From Epiperipatus broadwayi (lineage: Eukaryota; Onychophora; Udeonychophora; Euonychophora; Peripatidae): DNA of 64,000 bases. The stretch is from NCBI GenBank assembly GCA_028023455.1, contig JAQFVV010000502.1, positions 372,001 through 436,000 of the forward strand. The letters run 5' to 3'. The notes below the pieces were generated by a model. The model was not told the origin of the DNA and ran no database searches. It was given only the letters and a program-made list of their open reading frames with translations. The position numbers and the translations under genes were made by a program. Shown here piece by piece: positions 11,480 through 25,189 of the stretch (position 1 is the stretch's first letter; every line of letters begins with the position of its first letter).

Positions 11480-13640
11480 AAATATGATTAATTGAAGATT
11501 ATCAAATATCTGATTTAGTACTTTATTAAAAGTAGCAATGTACCAGACTTCATTAATTTTTCTTTTTTGATCATTTAATTCATTACATACTGTACTAATT
11601 TTATGAGAGCAACCATCATGATCAGAATCTTATCCCATCACACATAAAATTGATTTGAGAACTAGAATTAGTTTATTGAGTTGCATTATAACATATTTGC
11701 AAATGAAATGGTGCTTGCTTTGATCACTGACATTATTCTTATTATTAATCAATATTCATAACATATTTAGATAGTTTGTTTATTGTATCATGTTATAGAG
11801 AAGACTGTATTACATAATCTTTCAATAACTTCTAAATGTAGTAGAAATTCAATATTAATAATTGAAAATTAAGAAACAAACATTAAAATACACTTTTTTG
11901 GAGAAAAAATTGAAAATATATCTATAAAATATATTTATTCACTTAACCTTATACATATTTAGCACCTGTAGTATAACAGTGTTAAAGTCTTTGATTATAT
12001 AAATAACTGATTATTAATAGTAAAGTCTACTTTTAGTTAATTCCCAGTTTTGGGCATGTGTTCATCTTATCTCCATGATATTGATTTAGCTGTTTAAAAA
12101 TAATTGGGTACTGTTCTATTAGTGTGTTGAAACCACTTGATCATGTTGATCACTTCCAAATGCATATAAATATGTCATTTAGTGGGACACAGTCAAATCA
12201 AATAGCTACAACTTTTTTTCTGTTATAATTAAAAGCTTGTTTCATCTTGCACAGTTTGTGCGAGTTCACACAGTACTATCTTTTAGCAGTGTTAGCATTT
12301 TGCTACCGAACCATTTCGGGGGGGGGGGATTTAAAGTTTGCAGAACTATTGCAATCTGCATTCAAAAATAATTACGGTACAACTTACCTAATGTAGTATT
12401 AAAAGGTAATAATTATAAGCTCATTACCCCACTTCTGAACCCAACATGTAAGGTATAAATAATTAGAAAAAAATTAGGAAAAACCACAAGTTCACTATTC
12501 TCCCAAAAAAATTCACGGTTTGCAAGAACACCTATGAGAAAATGTCTGATTGTAAAGTTTCTCGCAGATATATCCAGAGACAAAAAGAAATTGTAAAAAC
12601 AATACATTTCTTAATCGTAAAAAAAAAATCAAGTTGGAAAATTATTAATCATTATTAATAGGTATGCCATTAATGTTATCTACCACACCTTAGTCACATA
12701 TTCTTTCAAAGGTAGCTATTGGAATAAATAAAGATTAATATTCTTTTTCAAAAATGTTCACAAAAAAGAGTCAAATATAGTTCAGTAATTAAAGCATTCT
12801 CATTTCTTCCACCATAATGTAGGTAGTTATCTGTCAAGCAATGATAGTAGACTTTATAAAGTTTTCAGGGAGTGGGAGGGGGGTTTCCCAGAGCAAACTA
12901 CTGGCGTACATGGGGAATTCTACTAGAATAGAATATTTGCAATGTCTGTCCATTGATAATTTTAAATCCTTGCGTATGTGAAAAGGCATACCATCTTCGC
13001 CCCCCTCCCCTAAGATGAAATTTGTAGGCACTTGTTAAAGGTTTACATTTATCATTAATAAAATTGTTAATTGAATAAATTTGATAGTAATGTATTAAGG
13101 AAATCAATCAATTAATTATGTTAACCCATATGATAAAATGTCTGCTTGTAAAAAATTTCTGTATTTATACCCAGAGACAAAAAGAAATTGTAAAAAGAAT
13201 TAACAGTAATTTATTAAGGAAAATAAATGAATTATGTTAACCGTACAATTATTCTTATTATTTCACAAATAAGGTGGTGGGTCCAGTAATGTTATATTTA
13301 AGTGCATTTTCCTAGAAACAATGCCATCAAGCAGTTTCAACATGCTAATAAAACAGTACCAATAATTATGTGCATGATTATTATTTTGCATATTTATGGC
13401 AACATTCATCTAAAAAGTAGAAATTCTGACAGAATATAATTTTAATATAAGGAGGAAGGATTAAAATAAAGTCTGTAAGAATAAACCTTCAAAAATAAAG
13501 TTTGGATTTCTTTGAAGTATGATGTTCTCTATTATGTATAATCTAAAACTGATTTTATTATATTATTCTTTTAGCCAACCATTATAGAATTGGTTTACAA
13601 ATGGATACATAATTCTGATAATATAATAATTACCATTAAA
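11480..13640. other. no gene; AT-rich spacer
   Basis: I see no convincing ORF, exon or repeat. A run of eleven G at about 12319-12329 and G-rich and C-rich stretches near 12868-12884 and 13001-13012 (partly complementary) stand out in an otherwise AT-rich background. Short open frames here are below chance expectation for genes. Confidence 0.4.
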
Positions 13641-13648
13641 GGGATTAT

Positions 13649-13785
13649 TTGCATAATATTTATTTTTATAAAGCGTAGACGGTATTGAAATTAAACTGAG
13701 AGAGTGCAAACTTCTCAAGCGCTTATGGTGATAGTCATAAGCACTTGAGAAATTTGCACTCTCTCAGTTTAATTGCATAATATTT
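13649..13785. mobile_element. small hairpin insertion with 13-bp direct repeats
   Basis: TTGCATAATATTT occurs at 13649-13661 and 13773-13785 and brackets about 111 bp, like a target-site duplication. Inside, 13691-13727 and 13736-13772 form a 37-bp hairpin with an eight-base loop. The only two differences become G-U pairs if the minus strand is transcribed, so the minus-strand RNA would pair along its whole length. It could be a MITE-like insertion or a microRNA-type precursor; sequence alone does not decide. Confidence 0.65.
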
Positions 13786-13996
13786 GCAAATGATGGATAT
13801 CTGGTTTAAATATCATCATTATTCTATAATTAATGTAATATCAATGTGATAAATAATAAGCGCATAAAGAATTAGAAGAAAAATTTGTGCTGCAATCATA
13901 TATAGCATTAATATTTTAAAATCATCTGATGGGGCAATGACTTCTATTTAAATAACATCCTGTAAAATATTTGTTATCACATCATATATATATATA

Positions 13997-14440
13997 TTGT
14001 AACAGTATGGTCGCATATACCTGGATGTTCCAGTCCGCAAATACATTTGAACACACAGATCAACTTCAACAATCAGCTGGTTTGTCCATAACATATAATC
14101 AACTTACATCAAATCTAAAAGTGCTGGTACACCTATCTGCCATATCCTAAAGTTAATAGTGCCAAATTCAACAGTCCGGCCCATCCATGTATATAAGAGA
14201 AAGAGAGCAAGCTCACATCTAACTACTGTTGGACCTAGGGTCTTCATGTAGGATGCTAGAGATAAAATGATGAAATACCTGACTCATGATTACATCTATC
14301 CTTAATAGACTAGCCTAAGCATTATCCATCAAAGCCACATGTAATTCAAATCAGTTCATCTCACATCTCACCACTCTTTTCCAAAACCGTTGCCTCAGAT
14401 ATTTGAACTCAGGAAGAATTCGCATTTGACTCTCTTAACA
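13997..14440. repeat. LTR-like fragment
   Basis: The segment runs from TGTAACAG to CTTAACA, so it has TG...CA ends. It contains TATATAAG near 14190 and is richer in GC than its flanks. Near 14404-14437 it shares the blocks GAACTCAG, GAATT and GACTCTCTT with the 5' LTR of the Gypsy element (about 6348-6392). A related solo LTR is the best guess, but no target duplication is visible and the family is uncertain. Confidence 0.35.
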
Positions 14441-16800
14441 GATATGTATCTATGCAAACTGTTAATCAACAACTACAATAATACATCCTATCTATTAGAA
14501 AGAAATAACCTTTATTTAATGTTTTCTCACATGCTTATTAAACAATAATGTTGATGTGTGCATGTGTAAAATATTGGTTATAAGATAGAATGTAAATGCT
14601 GAACTGAATGTAAATGCTGGATCAACAAAACTACAGAGATCTTGTTAATTAACAAAACTTCATAATATTTATTTACAAAAAAAATAGATTTAAACATAAA
14701 ATAAATTCTTAATCAATTTAGAAAAAAAAAAATTTCAATAAAGAAAAATATTTACAAATACCCATAAATTACTTGGATATCCCTATGTACTTACAGTTCT
14801 ATGTCTATGATGAGTATCATTTCTTTACTTAAATAATTTAAAGCTAATCACCCTTACATCCTATGATATATACCGATAATATAGACATCTGTATATCCAA
14901 GATAATTAAAAAAAATTATTAATTAAAAGTGAGATTGCTAACTCCAAGTAAATTTAACTGCAACCTCAGATATAGTATTCAATTTTAATTGTGGAAAAGT
15001 ATTATAATAAAACAACACAGAATATGATAGAAAATGATAAAGAATACTATTTTACAAGTGTTAATTACTTACTCATTATATCTTAAGAAATACTATTAGT
15101 AACACATATATAATAAATAGTTATGTCATGTGGTAACAGTTTATATCAGTGGCTTTAAAAAATAAAAAGAAACTTACCGTTAAATATTCTAGTGGAGCAA
15201 TTAATTTTTTGTGCATATTTCAGTCCCAATTCTGTTAGTAGAAAACAAATCACCTAGATTTTATTAAAAAACAAAAAGAAATAGACTTTTCAACCTTTCA
15301 TCCTTCCCTACTCTCTTGATATTTTCATATATTGGACTGTTCCCTATAGAATTAGAAATAGCATTTTCCAAATATAAGATGAGACAATAAATAAAAATAA
15401 AAATAGAGATTGATACAACAGAAAATAAAACATAATTTACAATCTTTTATGAATCTATATGTTAAAGCATAATTATTTTTCAGACTCCTTTTTACACAAA
15501 GTTCTTATGGTTGATGCATTTTTTATTATAGATGTTGAAGAACTCCAGATTAATTTTATATAGCATATCCTGAATTTATTTAAGTTGGCAGTAGGTAGTT
15601 CAGTGTTACTCCTCCCATAGATTTTAATTTTGTGTAGATCCCAACTTCTCAGGCAATTAAATTGTAGACAGTTAAATATTAATACTAATATGGTCATAGT
15701 GGATAAGAAAAATGCTTCATCCCAATGACAATTAAGCCCTTTAGCTAATGTATTTCATACTTTAACTATATAAATATATATGCAGTTTGCATTTAATAAA
15801 ATATATTTATAGACAGAATAAAGCTATATACTATTTGTAATATTGGCTGTATAAACATTAAATTAAATCAACTATTCTGATTTCTTTTTTTTTTTTTAGT
15901 TTCTTTTGAACAAAAATCATATTACTTTTTTTTTTTTAAATTTAAATTGATAAATTATTTCCATTTATCTGCTTAACTACTTCGGCTTCAAGCCGCCATA
16001 TTGAACCTTTTAAAATACTGGCCTGAGACCTAATTTTCATAATAACTTCAGTTTTAATTATGTTAGAGCAAAAACAATTACATTGCTAGAAACTAGAAAA
16101 ATTAAAGAAAACAATAAGCATAAAATAAATAGTGATAACTATATAAAAATTAAAAATAAAAATAAATTTTCACATCTGAATTAATTATTATTTTATTGTT
16201 TGTTCATAATTTGGAAATTAACATGAACTAAAATTCAAAATACCTCTTCAGTGATAATTTCTTTCTATTCCTTACAAAATTATCTTTCTATCCACAGCTT
16301 CACAATCTCCAAAAGAAGTCGGATATGACTTCTTCATTTTTATCTTGCACCCCAAATGTTCTAAATGTCAAAGGTGTCTATAAAGAAAAAGATTCATCCT
16401 AATAAAAGATACAAAAGAAATCATCATAGCAATTGGCTTCTTGTCTGTCTAAAACTAGAAATTGTAGGCTACTTTCTATATCACTGATAAAATGAGTTTC
16501 ATCTCTTCATTTTATATTTTTTTGTGTGTACAATAGTGATGTTTATATTCTTTATGCACTGCACAAGTGATGTTTATATTCTTTATGTACAGAAGTGATG
16601 CTATCTTTTTATATTTATTGTACCACAGATATAATTTATTTGCATATAGTCTATAGACTTGAAAATAATGTTATGAAACATATAGCAAAAGCAAAGCATG
16701 ATCAAGCATAAACATAAACAAGTTTCAGAATTGGATTATATGTTTGTGTGTATACAATGTTTGTATACATTTGATTATAAGTTTTGTAACCCATTGCTTG
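14441..16800. other. no gene; AT-rich spacer
   Basis: Only minor structure is seen: a short direct repeat GTGATGTTTATATTCTTTAT at 16537 and 16568. No exon-like open segment with splice sites was found. Confidence 0.4.
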
Positions 16801-16824
16801 TAAACCATATTATATAAACTCAAG

Positions 16825-16862
16825 TAATGATTTTCAAAAAGTATACTTTTTGAAAATCATTA
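16825..16862. repeat. perfect 38-bp palindrome
   Basis: The half-site TAATGATTTTCAAAAAGTA is followed immediately by its exact reverse complement with no spacer. Perfect palindromes of this length are not expected by chance and may be a recent foldback or a cruciform-forming site. Confidence 0.9.
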
Positions 16863-16904
16863 TTTTTATAAAAATAAGAGGATTAGTGTAGATAGAACTC
16901 TAGA

Positions 16905-17180
16905 TAATTACGATATGAATTATATACTACTAAGTTAATTATGATATGAATTCTATATGAATAAATATATAATTACAAACTAAATCATGCTAATTTTTTG
17001 ATAAATATGAATTCTATGTGAGCATAAATAAATGTATTACAAACTACCTTTAGAAAATTATGATAAATATGAATTCTATACGAGCATAAATATATAATTA
17101 CACACACGCCAATTTTACAATAGATATGAATTGTATATGAGCATAAATAAATAAATATATAACTACAAATTAGCACACAC
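16905..17180. repeat. degenerate tandem repeat, about 60-bp unit
   Basis: Four to five copies share GATATGAATTCTATA, GAGCATAAATA and TATAATTACAAACTA. Copies start near 16912, 16938, 17000, 17062 and 17122. Open frames on the minus strand here are by-products of the repeat. Confidence 0.7.
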
Positions 17181-18924
17181 TAATTATAAACTAAAATTAA
17201 TAAAAAATATATTTTTTCAAAAAATTAAAAAAAAAATTAAAAAATTTTACTTACGAATAATTACATTGTTTGTCTGTTATAAGCCTTGTTTGTGAATAAT
17301 ACTGGAGAAATTTTCACTTTTAGCCCGTAAAACATTTTATGTCTTTTATCATTTTGTGATAAGTACAAAAATTACCAAAAAAACAAAAAAATTAAATACT
17401 GTGGTTGATTAAAAAATTCTCCAAAAATCCAAATTTCAACCGATTTTTTTGAAATAAAGATCGTTTGAAAGCTAACATATACAACTATAAAACGGCCATA
17501 TTTTCTTCGACGTCATGATTATACTTTTTACATCAGCAAAGAAAGAAAATAACACGTCATCAAATGAGCACCCAAAACGTGTAAAGTATGCCAACAATGC
17601 TGAAAAAGTTAATAAATTAGAATAATGTTCCATTCATTTCCTTTACTCTTTATCCAAATGGTGAATTAATTAAGAAAACATTGATATTTGTTGCAATGCT
17701 ACTTTAAAAAAATGTCCATTTTGTAGAAAAATATTAAAATAATAATTCTGATAAAACTAGACTTGTCAGATCAAATGCAGAGCAAGAATAACCAATGATT
17801 TTTATTTCCTTTCTATCTTGGCACTATTCCTATTGTTTAAAAACCAGCATTGCATTTTTTAAAATATTTTTTTATATTGATTCATTTAAAAAAACAAAAC
17901 AAATTATAAAATAAATTTACAACATTATATTATTATCTCTCTTATATTTAAATATTGATTTATTTTCTATTGTTATAATTATTGTTTTTATTTAAGTCAT
18001 TGTCAATTTAATTAACACAATACAACGATCAACATATATATATAACTATGTACAATTTTTTTATCAAGATTGACATTTTCTTAGTAATAAAATTTTATTA
18101 CTAATATATATGTGTGTTTTACAATCAATTACCCATCATTCTTAAGTACTTAATAGGTAGTTATTACACTGTTTAGAAAAAAAATATTAAAAATATAAAA
18201 ACATTAATTTTTTTCCAAAAGTGTTCTAGCAAAAACTTTTTATTTATCTTTTTACTTGCTAATTAAAAAAAACACAACATTTCATAATTTCAGATGGCTT
18301 AGGTATGTTGTTGGGGTAGCGATTTTTAGCTACCTTCACTATATATATATGTAATTAAAATAAACTAAGTATACCAATTCACAATTGAATCACTAGCCAA
18401 TATTAAATTATAAATCCACTACCAATGGTTTACTCCCAAGATATACTTCTCAAGGGCAAGTAACATAAATATTAAAATGCAAAAAAAAAGTGCAGCATTG
18501 CTATAAAACATTGATGAAAAATTTTTCAAATAGCTACAAAGTATGGTGTGGCTGCTTATTGAAATACACGCTACAGAAATTGAGGGATTATAGTTATTGG
18601 TAAAGTGAGATAAAATTTGATTTTCTATATGTGTTTAAATTAATTACATTTCATTTGTACCATGTATTTAATTTTTCACAAGTGGAGGTTGAACAAATAT
18701 ATTTAAATTTCATAATTTTTAAAAATTAATTTATCATATGAGAAAAATATTTAAACTAAAATTTTGAAAGCTGCTCAAATTCAGTAGTGTTACTGATCAT
18801 AAAAATTTATATTTTTTATGTTACTGCTGTTAATAATTAGTGTTTATTATTTCATATAAATAATATGTAAATATATAAAACTGTAAGTACTACTATATAT
18901 TGCATTATATTATTATATTTTGCT
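17181..18924. other. no recognisable feature
   Basis: AT-rich, low-complexity sequence with A and T runs. No ORF, splice-bounded segment or repeat family was recognised. Confidence 0.35.
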
Positions 18925-19086
18925 AACATAATCAAAGCTGTGGATAGAGCTAATATATATATATATTCTCTTTTTTATAATGTATTAAGTAATAATTTTA
19001 AATTTAACATAATCAAAGCTGTGGATAGAGCTAATATATATATATATTCTCTTTTTTATAATGTATTAAGTAATAATTTTAAATTT
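18925..19086. repeat. exact 81-bp tandem duplication
   Basis: Two adjacent copies (18925-19005 and 19006-19086) start with AACATAATCAAAGCTGTGG and include an internal TA run. They look identical, so the duplication is very recent or was made by slippage. Confidence 0.9.
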
Positions 19087-19597
19087 GTGTTCTACATAAT
19101 GTTAACTGATTGATTAATAATTCAAAAAATATAATCTCTTTGAAATAGAAAAATAATAGTATATCAAATTACATGTAAATGCAGTGCTTTATACATAAGT
19201 GAATAAAGGCCTAGTATTAAAAACAGTTAAAAGAACATTAACTTTTATATAAACATGTAAAAAAAATTAGAGTAATAATGATGTTTTTGATCATAAAAGA
19301 ATATTGATCAGGAATATCCTAAAAATTTTCATGTAGAAGAGAATCATAATAAAAGAAAAATCAAAAAGGCAGTTTTAATAAACACTAATGAGAAATATTT
19401 AATTAATAGACAAAGTGGGAATGTTAAAATTTATGAATTTTTGACATATCATGTGATGACATTTATTTTGCCAAATTTAAATTTTTTTCAATTGACAATG
19501 GTTGTACAGATAATTGAAAATAAATCTGTATTTTCTTAGTTATATTTATTATCATTATTAATGTTTATTGTTTTATTTTACATATAAGATCTAATAA

Positions 19598-20250
19598 TTA
19601 AGTCCATAAATGCATTCTAGAAGTAGTGCTACATATCCTATTGCTTAATATCATTATGATCATCTTTGAAATTCTGCCCTTAAAGCAACATTGGATCCCT
19701 TTTTGTGGAGTAGCCATAACAACTATTGTCACATTATTCTTGATATCCCAAATGTCACCAAAACATCTTTTCAATAGTTTCTTTATTTTTAGGTAAGTTT
19801 CAATAGATATTTGTTCACTAGCTAAAAACTCCTTCACAAACAGTATTGTATGAGCTGGTCTATCTACATCAGTGAATTCCTTTAGGTCCATTTTTGCACG
19901 CATCTTTTTCAAGATATGATTTTCAATTAAGATTTTTTTTCTGTTTGTCAATTGGTGTTTATTTAGTCTGAAATGTTTTTCACAGTCAGATAACAATTTT
20001 GACATGTAATTTGATGAATTTTGTAATGTTTTTGTCAGATTTTCTCATTATTGTCTACCCTGATCATTCTTATCAGTGATACTGTCTTCTCTCAGAAAAA
20101 TGTTTAGTCCATTTGAGCACTGTCATTTTTTTCATGTCATTCTTTTCTATATATTTGACTAACATGTCTGGTTTCATTTCCATTACTGTCAAGTTTAACA
20201 AGAAATTTAATTTTATTCATTGTTCTAATTTATATTTAGACAGTGTCATG
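19598..20250 (-). pseudogene. mariner-family transposase relic
   Basis: The ORF at 19598-20005 reads MRAKMDLKEF, then VDRPAHTILFVKEFLAS and GDIWDIKNNV, the classic mariner block around the second catalytic Asp (family form HDNAPAHT) and the C-terminal part. The segment that should hold the third catalytic acid (SPDLAPxD type) has been deleted between VKEFLASEQIS and KIKKLLK. Upstream on the same strand, NFLLNL and LKWTKHFSE resemble the N-terminal DNA-binding region, in another frame with stops. The relic is therefore inactive. Terminal inverted repeats were not found. Confidence 0.75.
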
Positions 20251-20299
20251 ATGACATACAATAGCAATAATAAATGTCACTCAGCAAGATACTGTTACA

Positions 20300-21910
20300 T
20301 ATTGATTTGAATACAGTTGTGGAATATCCATATACCAAGGTTATGAAACTTTCCCAGGTTCTTTGTAAACAACTGCCAACATAAATGCATTGTGACAATT
20401 TCATGGACAATTGTCAGATCTTGTCTATATGTTAAAATGATTTTTTTATAGCCAAGATAGAAAATATATAATATCTGGCTTCAACTATGTATTAATAAGT
20501 AATATATTGACATTTTAACTGAATCACATCAACCATCAACAGGATATAAGATGGTATTTTAAAAAGTTCTAGAGGCATTATAACCCAACAATATATGAAA
20601 AAAAATTAATAGTCAATCCACTAAAATTATTTTTTTAAATATGGAATTGGGAGATAACAGTAGATTAATAAAATGATATAAAATTAATTCAATACCTGTT
20701 AATTTTATATTTAATTATTTTTAAGGATCTTTCTTTTATAATTTAAATTTTTCTACTCTTGTTTCTATTGGATGAACACTAAATCTATTCCATATATTGT
20801 TGCTAAAAGATAGCCTATAATGGTTTTTCTTAATAGGAGATGATATTTAATCAAAATATCAAATATAATCATACTGGTAATTATATATGGATGAGTCCAG
20901 ATATATCATTTATTACATATTGAATTGATTATATATATTATGGCATATAACATAGTAGTGTGTATGCATGTATATATAACGTTGAGAGGAAAAGTAAAAG
21001 TATAAACAGAAAAAAATTTTGTAGACATTTTCTATATTGCACTGGAATAACAAGACTTAAATAACTTTGAATTTAAAAAAAATATTATAAATTACACATT
21101 TAAAAAGGTTTAATTAATATTTTATTAATTCTGATTTTGAAATTAAAACAAGTATGTTTTTATGTTACAATAGATATACTGGTAATTATAAAATTTCACT
21201 ATCTATTTTGATTAAAGAATTTTTTAATTAAAGCTTGTATAACATATTTTGATAAAAATCCTACAAAGTTTTTGAAAAGACTAAGGTAAATTGAAAACAG
21301 TCATTAACTTTTCTCAAGCAAGATAAAGAAAACTTACTTTTAATTACTGTGTTTGTTTTTTTAATTCCACCTGGACTATAAAAAGGTTGGAAAAAATATT
21401 ACAGGACAATTTTAATGTTGTTACAGATTATGACAGCATGTGGACTGTGAAGTGATAACTGAAGGCAAGAAACAAGGTATCCAGATACTGTTGCTGATAC
21501 TATATTGAAAAAGTTTTGATACTCATGGAGGCCAGGGCCAGCTTTTCTGTGGTTTATTAGCCCATAAATACATCAAAAAATCTCTCTAAATTGTTACATT
21601 AATTATTATGTATTATAAAAATAAATTTCATTTATAGGTTTATGACAATTCAGACATGTTCATTTTATATTATACCAGCATATCTGTGTGCACATATAGG
21701 TGTTATATGTATTGAAATTTATGTAAATTACAATGTAATAATGGATTTTTTTGTATATATCAAAATCAGAAGATTTAATTTATATGTATAGCCATACTTT
21801 ACTGGCCTTAATTTTGTTTTAATTTAATTGTTATTACTAAATTTATATTTCATTGTTAAAGTTATTCCAGTGAATTTACTCAATCCTAAATAGTTTTAGA
21901 ATATTATATG
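20300..21910. other. no recognisable feature
   Basis: AT-rich spacer, presumably intronic. A short segment at 21427-21476 between an acceptor-like and a donor-like site is closed in all frames and was not called. Confidence 0.35.
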
Positions 21911-21914
21911 TTTG

Positions 21915-22515
21915 TATTATATCTCTTGTTCACAATAACAGTTATAGAGCTTTTGCTCACTGAGGTGGATTCATGCATAATGGTCTGTTATATAAAAGGT
22001 TGTTTAGTTGTTATGGACATCCAGATGATGATGATTCTGGATGACACAAAGGAGATATCCTTTAAAGTCTATGCACTACAGTTCATTTATTATTTCTTTA
22101 GAAATAAGTGACCAGAGCAGTGATGATATGTTTAGTATCCCAGCATTATTTTTTAATTGTTATATTAATATGAATTAGCACTTAAGTTTTTGCATTTAAA
22201 TTATTGTCTAAATAATCTTCCCAAACTGGCAAAGCTAAATATTTAGATCTAATTCAAATCCAGTCACTATTGATTTTTATTTATATTGTTGATATTGATG
22301 ATGATCACTGATTATTACTTTTTTGCAATGTTGGTGAATTTATGGTTAATTATGTGTTGATCTCTCAGACTCATTGCTCATTCCACATTATATTCATTAT
22401 CATTCCTTTTATATTTAATATTTAAATTCTGTAGTAACTGGAGTTGATGATGATGAGTGCCATCACCCCAAGTTTACCTCTGCTTCTTTATACCATTACA
22501 ATATATATATATATA
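21915..22515 (+). repeat. interspersed repeat family B, copy 1
   Basis: About 600 bp that matches 33165-33775 on the same strand. Shared blocks in the same order include GTTATAGAGC, TTTAAA near a GACAC/AGACAC motif, TTAGCACTTAAGT, TTCAAATCCAGTCA and ATTACAATATATATA at the end. It carries no coding potential and no hammerhead core that I can see. The TA-rich end suggests a retroposon tail. It lies directly before the exon at 22553. Confidence 0.7.
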
Positions 22516-22552
22516 TAGACACACAAAATAATACATCTTTATTAAATTTCAG

Positions 22553-22703
22553 CAAATATTTTGTACCTATTGATGAAGAAGCAACAAGAATTCCTTTTCA
22601 TCCTACATGGCTTATGGCTCCAGATAAATATAGCGATCTCGAGCGATATTTACTCACAGAAAGTCAAAAGCAGCCAAGATATGAATTACATGTTAATCAG
22701 TAA
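22553..22703 (+). CDS. candidate 3'-terminal exon, conserved-looking C terminus
   Basis: An acceptor (TATTAAATTTCAG ending at 22552) opens a frame of 49 codons that ends in TAA (22701-22703). The peptide starts KYFVPIDEEATRIPF, continues HPTWLMAPDKYSDLERYL and ends YELHVNQ. Its balanced composition is unlike that of the surrounding chance ORFs. AATAAA follows 80 bases after the stop. The first base of the exon completes a codon begun by two bases, exactly the phase left by the exon at 8906-9017. The protein would then be a single-pass membrane protein with a soluble tail of about 50 residues. I do not recognise the family. Confidence 0.6.
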
Positions 22704-22782
22704 ATCTTTTCTGCGATTTTTTAAAGGAAAAAGAATCATTACTATGTCTATTTTTTTTACCTTATAATTTATTGTATATTTT

Positions 22783-22788
22783 AATAAA
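22783..22788 (+). terminator. polyadenylation signal AATAAA
   Basis: Canonical hexamer 80 bases after the stop codon at 22703 and followed by T-rich sequence; it supports the last-exon call. Confidence 0.5.
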
Positions 22789-22799
22789 CTATTTCACAT

Positions 22800-25100
22800 T
22801 TTACACTGTTATAATGTTTATTTTGTTGCCAACATACTTAAATAATTAGATAATATAATATTGACTATTTAAGATGGTATATTACTAAAACTTGATATAT
22901 TTCACATTAAAGTTTATAAATATCTTTGAAATCTATATTGCTAAATTGATTTTTACACACGCATTTTCAATGATACGTTGAGATTTCTTTCTATCCAAAT
23001 TTAATAAAAATTTGTTATATCAAACACATCTATTATCTGGATAACTGTTTATGAATCTATATATTCTAATTTATCTAATTATCTTGTTATCCATTTATGT
23101 TATTACAGAATAAAAATTTTTTTTAAATATAAATGGAAATTGATTTACAAAGTTAGATAATTATAAAGAACTAGAATTGTTAGGTTAAAATGTTAAAACA
23201 ATATTTTTGTATACAAATATATATAACTGTCATTTATCAATCAAATATATATGGAAACAATATGTATTATTATATATTGTCAAATTCATCAATTAATTTT
23301 TTGTATTTAAGTAATAAAATCAGTTTATTGTTTTCAATTAATATATGTGATTGGTAATACTAACATTGTTTGACATTGATCTTGTTTTCATAAGTTGAAA
23401 GAGACAGTGTTAACCAGACAGAATGTGTATTGAAGAGTACACATGTTTATAGATTAGTTGGTTTATCTAAAGAATATATGTGTCCCAAATATAAATAAAA
23501 TAATAAATTGATTAATTATTTCTATAACATTTTGTCTCCATTTTCAGTGTCCATAATAGCACTATTAAACCAAAAATACCAGAAAAAAAAAAGAAAGACA
23601 ATAAAGATAAGAATAATATACAACCATGATCCACATTTTATTATAAGAGGAGAAATAATATAAGAAGTGGATAAAATGATTACTAATGTGCATTTAAAAT
23701 TTGATGACATATACAAATAACTATAAATTGCCAATAACTAACATTTAAATATAATTCATAGCATTACATGCAAAATTTCATAAAGTAATAAAATATCTAC
23801 AATCTGTACTTAAGACAATCTCTATAAATAAAATATTAGATGTTCCTTGATTACAGATTGTGGATATTTGATTGTTTTATTAAATTTTAACTGTTGTATT
23901 ACAAGTTATACATATAATGTTGGTTCTTAGTATGATTCATCATATTACATGTAAATTTATTTTATACTACAACAGCCACAATAATGCATCTTTAATCAGC
24001 CAAAATAGTTACTGCAAATTGATTTGAAATGGCTCATGTTTAAAGGCATAGCAATTTCCATTCATTTTAAATATATATAATAATAAATTTTAATCATACT
24101 GAATATATGTAAAAGTCAAATGATGATTTTCAAGTTCTATTTATTAAGAGGCCTTGTAAATTGGCATTTAATTTTTACATATATTCAGTATAGTTATTAA
24201 TTATTGTATATATGGGTGTATGTACAGTAAAGAGATTTCTACCAAATCTGCCATTCATTTCTTCAATTTCAGCTGGAATACCCACTAAATAAAATTAAAT
24301 AACCTTCAGATTCTATTATAATAAAAAAAAACTTTTTACAAAAGCTGGCTCATAGACATTTTATATAAACATTCAATATTCATTGGTAAATTGAATACTG
24401 TTTTAAGTCAAGTAGAAAAAAGACATAAGATTTTTTTTTTAAATCTTCAATACCTGACAATTGGAAATTTGATGTATAATGTCATTTTGTCCACTGTTTC
24501 TCTGTGGTGAGCTTTTTAAAGCCTGTCTTACTATTCCCTATTAAAATAATCATGACCCCTGGGAAAGGAAGGTATATATAAAACTATAATAGTAAAAATA
24601 GACCAACAGCCATATTAAATTAATTTGCCCATTTCTTTATAAGTCATATATACTATAGTTTAGTATATTTATCATTAATATTTTAAAACTAGACACATAT
24701 TTTATACTAATAAATTATATATAATGTCAATTTTATAAAAAGTGATAGATGTCACTAAGTATGCAATGTAGATCGTAATTGTAAATTAGTTATTATATAT
24801 ATTATTGTTGTTATATAAAGATATTTTATATTATATCGATTTATTTAAGTAATGTCAAAAAATGATTTTTTTCTTTTTTGTTAGAAAAGTATATTAATTA
24901 ATCATTATAAAAAATGTTGTGGAACTGTAAAATATGCTGCATCAATATACACGTTTTCAATTATATGCTATTCAAAAAGAAATATAAATAAACCAAAAAA
25001 TGTAAATACAAAAAAAAAGCATTAAAATTTATACAATTAATAAATTTTATGATTAGGCAGTAGCCATTTTTTTATCTTGGAGTGTTATACAGGATCATGT
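22800..25100. other. no gene; small foldback inside
   Basis: AT-rich downstream flank. The only structure is an inverted repeat of about 18 bp, TACTGAATATATGTAAAA at 24095-24112 with its reverse complement at 24175-24192. Confidence 0.4.
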
Positions 25101-25189
25101 AAAAAACTGATCCTTCATGTCAGCCACTAGAGGTGCGATTTCTAACCAAACGCACATTAATATAATGTTCCCAGGCTAGCGATTCTCTA

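Noticed and set aside
16985-17176. 63-codon minus-strand ORF
   Set aside because: By-product of the 60-bp tandem repeat.
21427-21476. possible exon between TTACAG and GTATCC
   Set aside because: Stops in all three frames.
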